38,055 bases of DNA from AC-32 sp963746155. Lineage in GTDB: Bacteria > Actinomycetota > Thermoleophilia > Gaiellales > Gaiellaceae. The notes under the pieces were generated by a model. That model did not search any database. It was not told the origin of the DNA and worked only from the letters and a program-made list of their open reading frames with translations. This document shows, piece after piece, positions 32,074 through 38,055 of this stretch; position 1 is the first letter of the stretch; each line of letters starts with the position of its first letter. The stretch covers positions 1-38,055 of the forward strand of contig CAVVAB010000003.1 of assembly GCA_963746155.1 (NCBI GenBank). Direction: 5' to 3'. Made by a program: the position numbers and the translations under genes.

Positions 32074-33218
32074 TATGGACGGGCGCATTGAACGACCCCT
32101 ACCGCCTCGGAGGCTCGGTAGGCCTCTACGACACGACGCTTCGCGACGGCGAGCAGACCGTCGGCGTCGTCCTCGACCCGGAGCAGAAGCTCGAGATCGC
32201 ACGTCTCCTGGACGACCTCGGGATCGACCGGATCGAGGCCGGCTTCCCGCGTGTCTCGCAGGACGACTGGGACGCGGTCCGCCTGATCTCCGACGCGGGC
32301 CTGAGCGCGGAGATCTGGGGCTTCTCGCGCGCCGTCCCCGCCGACCTCGAGGCGCTGGTCGAGCTCGGCGTGCGCGCGTCGGTGATCGAGTCTCCGATCT
32401 CCGATCTCAAGCTGGACGCGATCGGCGTTTCCCGCGAGAAGATGCTCGGCCGTATCACGGAGGCGATGCGGTTCGCCGCCGAGCACGCGATCCACGCGGC
32501 GTTCTTCGGGGTCGACTCCACTCGCGCCGACCCCGGCTTCTACGAGCAGGTCTACCGGGGCGCCGTGGAGGCGGGTGCAAAGGAGGTCTGCGTCGTCGAC
32601 ACGATCGGGATCGCGTCCCCCGAGGCCGTGGCCGACCTGGTCGGCCGCACCGTCGAGTGGGTCGGCGCCGAGGTGCCCGTCCACTTCCACGGGCACAACG
32701 ACTTCGGCCTGGCGACCGCGTCCGCGGTCGCTGCGGTCAAGGCTGGCGCGAGCTGGGTGCAGGGGACGATCAACGGCATGGGAGAGCGCGCGGGCAACTG
32801 CAACCTGGGTGAGGTGGCTCTCACCCTGCGGGCGCTCTACGGCGTCGAGTCGAACCTGCGCCTCGAGCGGATACGCGAGGTCTCGGAGCGCGTGCAGGAG
32901 CTGTCCGGCTACGAGCTCGAGCCGTGGAAGCCGGTCACGGGCGAGACGCTCTTCCGCCGCGAGAGCGGCGCGGTCGCGAGCCAGTTCCACGACCCGCCTT
33001 CGATCGAGCCGTACTCGTCGGAGCTCGTCCACGCCGAGCGCGGAATCGTGCTCGGCAAGAAGAGCGGGCTCGACTCGATCCGGATCAAGGCGGACGAGCT
33101 CGGCCTCGACCTCCCGGAGGAGCGGCGCGCGGAGGTGCTCGCAGATGTGAAGGAGCTCGGCGCCCGCAAGCGCGGGCTCGTCACCGACGAGGAGTTCCGT
33201 GAGCTCGTCGACGGCTGA
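32070..33218 (+). CDS. HMGL/homocitrate-synthase-family Claisen enzyme
   Basis: A 382-residue DRE-TIM barrel enzyme related to homocitrate synthase (NifV), isopropylmalate synthase and HMG-CoA lyase. The signature LYDTTLRDGEQTVGV is at residues ~18-32. The metal-binding HFHGHNDFGLATA and GMGERAGNCNLGEVAL are intact. The post-barrel segment LGKKSGLDSIRIKADELGL is typical of synthases rather than lyases. It probably condenses an acyl-CoA with a 2-oxo acid or does the reverse; the regulatory domain of LeuA is missing. The ATG overlaps the M24 stop. The neighbourhood points to catabolism rather than leucine or lysine synthesis. Confidence 0.85.
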   Translation: MIWTGALNDPYRLGGSVGLYDTTLRDGEQTVGVVLDPEQKLEIARLLDDLGIDRIEAGFPRVSQDDWDAVRLISDAGLSAEIWGFSRAVPADLEALVELGVRASVIESPISDLKLDAIGVSREKMLGRITEAMRFAAEHAIHAAFFGVDSTRADPGFYEQVYRGAVEAGAKEVCVVDTIGIASPEAVADLVGRTVEWVGAEVPVHFHGHNDFGLATASAVAAVKAGASWVQGTINGMGERAGNCNLGEVALTLRALYGVESNLRLERIREVSERVQELSGYELEPWKPVTGETLFRRESGAVASQFHDPPSIEPYSSELVHAERGIVLGKKSGLDSIRIKADELGLDLPEERRAEVLADVKELGARKRGLVTDEEFRELVDG

Positions 33219-34807
33219 GCGTGACGCGGTCATCGTCGGGAGCGGGATCAACTCGCTCGCATGTGCGGCACTGCTGGCGCGCGGCGGCTGGAGCGTCGTC
33301 GTGCTCGAGCGCGAGGACGAGCTCGGTGGAGCGATTCGCACCGCGGAGCTGACGGAGCCGGGCTACCTGCACGACGTCTTCAGCGCGTGGCACCCGCTCT
33401 GGGTGGGCGGCGCCGCACACGCCGAGCTCGGCGACGAGCTCGCGGCGCGCGGGCTCGAGTACCTGAACACCGAGCACCCGACCGCGACGCTCTTCCCCGA
33501 CGGCGAGGCGTGCTTCCTGCTCCGCTCGACCGAGGCGAACGTCGCCGAGCTGGGCACGGAGTGGCAGGGAGTCGTGGAGACGTTCTTCGCGAACGCGGAT
33601 CTCGCGTTCGGCGTGCTCGGCACCGAGCTCTGGTCGACGGACGGGCTCCGGCTCGCGGTGAAGGCGCAGCGGAGGCTCGGCCGCCGCGGGCTGGTCGAGT
33701 TCGCGGGCGACGTGCTCGTCTCGAGCCGCGACTGGCTGACCGAGACGTTCGCGTCGGAGCGAGCGCACGGCCTGCTCGCGCCGTGGGTGCTGCACACCGG
33801 GCTCGGCCCCGACTCGGCCGCATCCGGGTTCATGACGAAGGTGATCGGCGTCGCGGTCCAGGAGGGCGGCATGCCGATCCCGCGTGGCGGCGGCGCGCGG
33901 CTCGTGGATGCGCTCGTGCGGCTGATCGAGGACAACGGCGGCGCGTGCGAGACCGGGCGCGACGTCGACCGCGTGCTCGTCCGCGAGGGCCGGGCCGCAG
34001 GCGTGCGGCTCGCGGACGGCGAGGAGGTCCGCGCGTCGCGCGCGGTGATCGCGAACGTCACGCCCACGCAGCTCTACGGGCGGCTCCTCGACGGCGTGGT
34101 CGGCGGCCCGACCGCCGAGCGTGGCCGGCGCTTCCGGTACGGCCGCTCCGAGATGCAGATCCACTTCGCGCTCTCCGAGCCGCCGCGCTGGGAGGGCGAC
34201 CTCCGGCTCGGGCAGACCGCGATCGTCCATCTCACGCCGGGGCTCGACGGCGTCTCGCGCGCGGTGAACGAGGCCGAGCGCGGCCTGCTCCCCGCCGAGG
34301 CCACGGTCGTCGTCGGCCAGCCGCTGACGATGGATGCACTCGCGTGCGCCCGAGGGCGCCGGGATGCTCTGGATCCAGCTCCAGGAGCTGCCCTGGCACG
34401 TGAAGGGCGACGCGGCCGGCGAGCTCGACGTGGGCGACGGCACGTGGACCGAGGAGCTGCGCGAGCGCTACGCCGACCGGATCCAGGCCAGGATCGCGCG
34501 CCACATCCCGAACCTCGACTCGGCGCTCGTCAAGCGCGTGACGCTCTCGCCCGCCGACCTCCAGGCGGCCAACATCAACCTGCACCAGGGCGACCCGTAC
34601 TCCGGCTCGCTCGCGCTCGACCAGAACCTGCTCTGGCGGCCGTTCTCGGCGAGCCCGGGGCACACGACTCCGGTGAAGGGCCTCTGGCAGATCGGAGCCA
34701 GCACCCACCCGGGGCCGGGGCTCGGCGCGGGCTCGGGGACGATGGTCGCGAAGCAGCTGCTCGAGCCCGGCCCGCTCGACCGGCTCCGGAAGCGGTTCGG
34801 CCGGTGA
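33199..34807 (+). CDS. CrtI/phytoene-dehydrogenase-like FAD oxidoreductase (one frameshift)
   Basis: An FAD-dependent oxidoreductase of the phytoene-desaturase/amine-oxidase type, 535 residues after removing one surplus base near 34338. The N-terminal dinucleotide fold is AVIVGSGINSLACAALLARG, with VVLEREDELGGAIRT. GGMPIPRGGGARLVDALVRL and SRAVIANVTPTQL are typical CrtI-family blocks. The C-terminus, in the shifted frame, has GLWQIGASTHPGPGLGAGSG, the FAD-binding end motif. The GTG at 33199 lies inside the end of the preceding gene (20-base overlap) and has GAGGAG upstream. Carotenoid synthesis is unlikely in this context; oxidation of the pathway substrate is assumed. Confidence 0.82.
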
Positions 34808-35597
34808 AGCTCTCGATCTCGCAGATCACGACGGTCACGCAGTCGTTCGCCGACGACGTCGACGCGTACCGCGCCGCGGGCGCGGACGGGATCGGGATCT
34901 GGGAGATGAAGCTCACGGACGACTCGCTCGAGCAGTTCCGCGCGAGTGGGCTGGAGGCCGCCGCCGCGGTGCCGGAGGTGCCGTCGATCCTGCCGCTCCC
35001 GCTGATGGAGGGGCCCGGCCGACCCGGCCGAGCGGGTCGAGGCGATCCGGGCGCGGTCGCGCGTCTGGCGCCGTTCGAGCCTTCGTGCGTCCTGTTCCTG
35101 ACCGGCCCGGGCGACGACCGCGAGACCGTCGTCGAAGGGATCCGCTCGATCGCCGAGGCGGGCCACGAGCACGGCGTCCGCGTCGCGCTCGAGCCGATCC
35201 AGCGCGAGTTCGCGCACTTCTGGACGTCCGTCAGCTCGCTCGACGAGGGCGCGGCGCTGATCGACGAGGCCGGCGTCGACGTCGGCCTGATCTTCGACTC
35301 GTGGCAGCTCCACGGCGAGCCGCTCGAGGAGGTCGAGCGCCACCGCGACCGGATCTACGCCGTCCACCTCGCCGACTGGCGCGACCCGACCCGCAACACG
35401 AACGACCGCGTCCTCCCGGCGACGGGATCATCGACTTCGGCCCGGTCCTCGAAGCCCTGCGCTGGGACGGGCTCTACGACCTGGAGATCTTCTCCGACTC
35501 CGAGCTGCCCGACTCGCTCTGGAAGGAGGATCCCCGCGAGCTCGCGGCGCGAGGGATCGAGGCGATGCGGAGGACGGTATCGAGCGCGTCTGCATAG
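34804..35597 (+). CDS. sugar-phosphate isomerase/epimerase-like TIM barrel (three frameshifts)
   Basis: Resembles the xylose-isomerase-like AP-endonuclease-2 family, 264 residues after correction. KLSISQITTVTQSFADDV and GADGIGIWEMK start the barrel. RVALEPIQREFAHFWTS, VGLIFDSWQLHGEP and RIYAVHLADWRDP carry the metal-binding Glu, Asp and His typical of the family. A surplus base near 35012 and a missing base near 35050 scramble about 14 residues and then restore frame. A missing base near 35418 displaces the tail, which reads GDGIIDFGPVLEALRWDG in the other frame. It overlaps its neighbours at both ends. Confidence 0.75.
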
Positions 35598-36494
35598 TCG
35601 GCGGCGGGGTCATCGGCAGCCTGTACGCCGGCCACCTCGCGCGCGTCTGCGAGGTCAGCGTCCTCTGCCGCCGCGAGGAGCACGCGCGGGCGCTGAACGA
35701 GCACGGCCTGCGCGTCTCCGGCAGGCACGAGTTCGAGGCCCGGGTGCGAGCGGCGACCGACCCGGGCGAGCTCCCGGAGCCCGAGCTTGCGATCGTCGCC
35801 ACCAAGACGACCGAGCTCGAGGCCGCCGCCGCGCGTCTCGAGGGCCACTGGCCGGGCGCAGCGGTGATGACCGTCCAGAACGGCCTCGGCGCGGAGGCCG
35901 CGTTCGCCGGCCGCCAGGTGATCTCGGCGGTCACGTTCATGAGCGGCACGCGCCACGAGGACACGCACGTCGAGTACATCCTCGACACCGAGACGTGGCT
36001 CGGCCCCTACGGCGAGACCCCGTACGCGCTGGTCGAAGAGGTCGCCGGCCTGATCGTGGAGTCGGGCCTCAAGGCGCGCGCGTTCCGGGACCTGCGGCCG
36101 GCGCAGTGGTCGAAGCTGATCTTCAACGCGACCGTCAACGCCGTCGCCGCGCTCACGGGGCTGCCGCACGACTGGCACTACGCGGCCCGCGAAGAGCCGG
36201 GCGACCTCGGCCATCTCGTCTACGGCCTCGTCGAGGAGGGCAAGCAGGTCGCGGCGGCGGCCGGGGTCGAGCTGCACGAGGACCCGTGGGAGATGAACGT
36301 CCTCGCCACGCAGCGCGGCAGCAGGCACTACCCGTCCATGCTCGAGGACGTGGAGGCCCGCCGCCCGACCGAGATCGAGCACATCACGGGAGCGCTCGTC
36401 CGCGAGGCCGAGCGGGTCGGCGTGCCCGGTGCCGCTCCACACCGCGCTCTACCGGCTCGTCCGCGCGCGGGAAGCGTCGTGGGCGCCTGATTGA
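35579..36494 (+). CDS. ketopantoate-reductase-like (ApbA/PanE family) enzyme (one frameshift)
   Basis: About 304 residues. The NADP-binding N-terminus is CIVGGGVIGSLYAGHLA. It continues with AIVATKTTELEAAAARL, VMTVQNGLGAEAAF, QWSKLIFNATVNAVAALTG (catalytic lysine) and DVEARRPTEIEHITGALV, all PanE-family landmarks. A surplus base near 36427 displaces the last 21 residues; corrected they read VPLHTALYRLVRAREASWA and stop at 36492-36494. No ATG, GTG or TTG precedes the motif in frame, so the start (given here as the ATC at 35579) is uncertain. It may reduce a 2-oxo acid intermediate of the pathway rather than make pantoate. Confidence 0.75.
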
Positions 36495-36518
36495 CGGTTG
36501 TTCCGCCAGGCATAGAAT
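36491..36518 (+). promoter_or_regulatory. strong sigma-70-type promoter of the ABC transporter
   Basis: TTGACG (36491-36496), 16-bp spacer, TAGAAT (36513-36518). This is the best consensus promoter in the window. It lies at the very end of the reductase gene and 46 bases before the binding-protein start. Confidence 0.75.
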
Positions 36519-36564
36519 TCCCAATCCGGACGTGTTTGTGCCAATCAAAGCAAGGGAGGGTGCA

Positions 36565-37776
36565 GTGAAGCGTGCGACTAGGTGGGGCGTTCTGCTTGCA
36601 GTAGCGCTCCTCGGGGCTACCGTGGCGATCGCCGCTCTCGCCGCCACCACCGGCGGCCGTTCCCCGGCAGCGAAGAAGAAGCCCGTCGTGATCGGCTGGG
36701 CGTACGACTCGAGCGGGGACATGAAACCGTTCGACAACCCGGCGCTCGCCGCGGCGAGGATCCGCATCAAGCAGATCAACGCAAAAGGCGGGGCCGCCGG
36801 TCACAAGTTCGTGATCAAGACCTGCGACACGCAAGACAACAACGCGACCACGGCGAAGGCGTGCGCGCTGAGCCTGCTCGGCCAGGGCGCCAACATCATC
36901 TTCACGACGTGTGACGTCGACTTCGCGACTCCGGTCGTGCAGGCGGCGATCAACCGCGGCAAGCTCGCCGTGGCGCCGTGCATCGGCACCGATCAGATGG
37001 GGCCGAAGCGCTTCGGCAAGAAGGGCAAGCTCGCGTTCAGCTTCGGCAACGTCGCGCAGGACGAGGGCTCGGCGATGGCGGAGTACGCGCACCGCCGCGG
37101 CTGGAAGACCGCCGGCCTCGCGACGAACACGTTGCTCGTCTACTTCAAGAACGTCGTCCAGGCGTTCGACAAGCGCTTCCGCGCCCTCGGCGGCAAGGTC
37201 GTCGCCCGCGAGAGCTATCAGAGCTTCGCAAACAACGTCGGCGCGGCGGTCACCCAGCTCAACTCGCACAAGGCCGACGTCTATGTCACCTCGACCGCGT
37301 TCGCGGAGCTGCCCGCGTTCGTCTCGGGCATGCGCTCGCTCGGCAACAAGACGCCGATCCTCAACTCGTGGGCCGGCGACGGCACGTACTGGGTCACGCA
37401 GAGCCCGAAGGTGACGAACTACTACTTCGTCACGTTCGCCTCGGTGTTCGGCGACGATCCGAGTGTGTCCGTACGCAAGATGATCGCCTCGCTCAAGGCC
37501 GCAGGGGCCCAGCCGGGCACCGGCGGTTTCCTCGGCGGCGCCGACGCGATCGACGGTGTTGCCACCGCGATCAGGAGGGCGCACGGGTCGTTGAAGGGCG
37601 CCGCTCTCGCAGCCCAGCTTCAGAAGTTCCACCAGGTGCCCGTGCTCGGCAGCCGGGTCAGCTTCTCGGCGAAGCTGCACACCGTCTTCGGGCGGCAGTA
37701 CCGCGTGATCAAGATCCAGGACAACAAGGCCAAGCGCGTCGGCCTGGTGACGGCGAAGGTCGTCCCGAAGCTCTAA
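36565..37776 (+). CDS. Liv-type ABC transporter substrate-binding protein
   Basis: A 403-residue exported protein of the branched-chain-amino-acid/amide-binding family (Peripla_BP_6). The signal sequence is WGVLLAVALLGATVAIAALA, with a likely processing region after ATTGG. The mature domain begins KKPVVIGWAYDSSGDMKPFD. It has ARIRIKQINAKGGAAGHKF, a family-typical acceptor loop, DVYVTSTAFAELPAFVSGM, and GGADAIDGVATAIRRAHGSL near the end. The GTG at 36565 has GGGAGGG upstream. It is expressed from its own strong promoter and followed 12 bases later by the ATPase gene. The ligand is unknown; family members bind amino acids, amides, urea and aromatic acids. Confidence 0.92.
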   Translation: MKRATRWGVLLAVALLGATVAIAALAATTGGRSPAAKKKPVVIGWAYDSSGDMKPFDNPALAAARIRIKQINAKGGAAGHKFVIKTCDTQDNNATTAKACALSLLGQGANIIFTTCDVDFATPVVQAAINRGKLAVAPCIGTDQMGPKRFGKKGKLAFSFGNVAQDEGSAMAEYAHRRGWKTAGLATNTLLVYFKNVVQAFDKRFRALGGKVVARESYQSFANNVGAAVTQLNSHKADVYVTSTAFAELPAFVSGMRSLGNKTPILNSWAGDGTYWVTQSPKVTNYYFVTFASVFGDDPSVSVRKMIASLKAAGAQPGTGGFLGGADAIDGVATAIRRAHGSLKGAALAAQLQKFHQVPVLGSRVSFSAKLHTVFGRQYRVIKIQDNKAKRVGLVTAKVVPKL

Positions 37777-37788
37777 CGTTGCGCGCGC

Positions 37789-38055
37789 GTGCCCGAGACC
37801 GCGCTCGCTGAGAAAACGGAGAGGAGGCCCGAGACCCTTCGGGCCTCCTCCGTCTCGCGGTCCTCGAGGGCGTGCACGCGCTCAGCGAGGTGACGCTCGA
37901 GCTGAGCGGGCACGAGGTCGTCGGCCTGATCGGCCCCAACGGCGCCGGGAAGTCGACGCTCGTGAACGTGCTCAGCGGCTTCGACCGTCCGATGAGGTCG
38001 GACGGTCGTCGCTCGGCGACAGGGAGATCACCGGCTGGAGCTTCGCACCGGCGCG
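37789..38055 (+). CDS. LivG-like ABC transporter ATPase, partial (two frameshifts)
   Basis: The N-terminal part of a branched-chain-amino-acid-type ABC ATPase. The GTG at 37789 opens MPETALAEKTERRPETLR, continuing ASSVSR. A missing base near 37859 moves the reading to VLEGVHALSEVTLELSGHE and the Walker A GLIGPNGAGKSTLVNVLSGF. Another missing base near 37990 moves it to DEVGRSSLGDREITGW. The window ends before the signature motif and Walker B. Its partner is the upstream binding protein; permease genes presumably follow. Domain identity is clear, the exact start less so. Confidence 0.82.
37821..37850. promoter_or_regulatory. 12-bp perfect hairpin at the SBP/LivG junction
   Basis: GAGGAGGCCCGA (37821-37832), loop GACCCT, TCGGGCCTCCTC (37839-37850). 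A competing fold adds ACGGA/TCCGT pairing with a bulge. It lies 44 bases after the binding-protein stop and, if the GTG at 37789 is right, within the first 25 codons of the ATPase gene. There is no T-tail. It may protect the binding-protein mRNA or limit read-through. Confidence 0.55.

Noticed and set aside
35012..35055. Programmed frameshift in the TIM-barrel gene
   Set aside because: There is no slippery heptamer or downstream pseudoknot, and many similar single-base shifts occur nearby; error is simpler.
37821..37850. Hairpin as a simple intergenic terminator after the binding-protein gene
   Set aside because: No T-tract follows, and reading from the GTG at 37789 through it gives a plausible LivG N-terminus, so it is listed as a structural element only.
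1..38055. CRISPR arrays, tRNA or rRNA genes, insertion sequences, attachment sites
   Set aside because: I saw no spaced short repeats, no cloverleaf or rRNA motifs and no transposase or integrase coding; the only long direct repeat is the tandem gene pair at 19-19.9 kb.

Overview
The window is about 38 kb of GC-rich, densely packed bacterial DNA. Genes mostly overlap by 1-4 bases or sit a few bases apart, GTG starts are common, and several genes look leaderless. An archaeal-type GTP cyclohydrolase (MptA/FolE2), a MutT1-like NUDIX/phosphatase fusion beside ppk and ppx, a short RpoD, and a GT-C/sulfatase pair together suggest a high-GC actinobacterium. Thermoleophilia (Gaiellales/Solirubrobacterales) is my best guess. 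This is inferred from gene content only.

Region 1 (1-7.4 kb) is housekeeping and small operons. It holds mptA/folE2 (cut by the window start) and a divergent three-gene operon: a degenerate histidine kinase, an FMN-dependent 2-hydroxyacid oxidase and an alpha/beta hydrolase. An ankyrin-repeat protein and a MarR regulator are divergent around a perfect 17-bp palindrome. An Fpg/Nei glycosylase, an asparaginase-II-type enzyme and the primary sigma factor follow.

Region 2 (7.4-13.3 kb) is envelope-related. A GT-C membrane glycosyltransferase and a membrane-anchored sulfatase-like transferase diverge from a 24-bp inverted repeat. A GAF protein, a class-A beta-lactamase-like serine hydrolase and a small conserved-looking ORF follow.

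Region 3 (13.3-19 kb) is a polyphosphate module. CYTH/CHAD then MutT1-like converges on ppx, which lies downstream of ppk1. The outward-facing ends, upstream of CHAD and upstream of ppk, carry the same composite direct-repeat operator: GACACCA, 4 nt, GTnACCA, 3 nt, GTTCACA. It resembles an actinobacterial PHO box and implies co-regulation of the two convergent arms.

Region 4 (19-23.3 kb, minus strand) is a run of membrane proteins in the order BrkB/YihY, a Vps62-like domain fused to a membrane domain, a two-TM potassium channel, and two tandem small membrane proteins that share 356 identical base pairs. A large hairpin closes the run.

Region 5 (23.4 kb to the end, plus strand) is a catabolic island. 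It begins with a molybdenum hydroxylase (coxM-S-L-G order, with an atypical active-site loop), followed by an LLM flavin/F420 oxidoreductase, an M20 hydrolase with altered metal ligands and an FAH-family enzyme. After a hairpin come an M24 creatinase-like hydrolase, an HMGL/homocitrate-synthase-type Claisen enzyme, a CrtI-like FAD oxidoreductase, a TIM-barrel isomerase and a ketopantoate-reductase-like enzyme. Then, from its own canonical promoter, comes a Liv-type ABC importer (binding protein and a partial ATPase). The set looks like uptake plus oxidation and hydrolysis of an unidentified, probably N-containing or heteroaromatic, compound. The substrate cannot be read from the sequence.

About 14 single-base frameshifts interrupt otherwise well-preserved genes, mostly after 20 kb. 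Sequencing or assembly error is the likeliest cause, and I report those genes over their full inferred spans.
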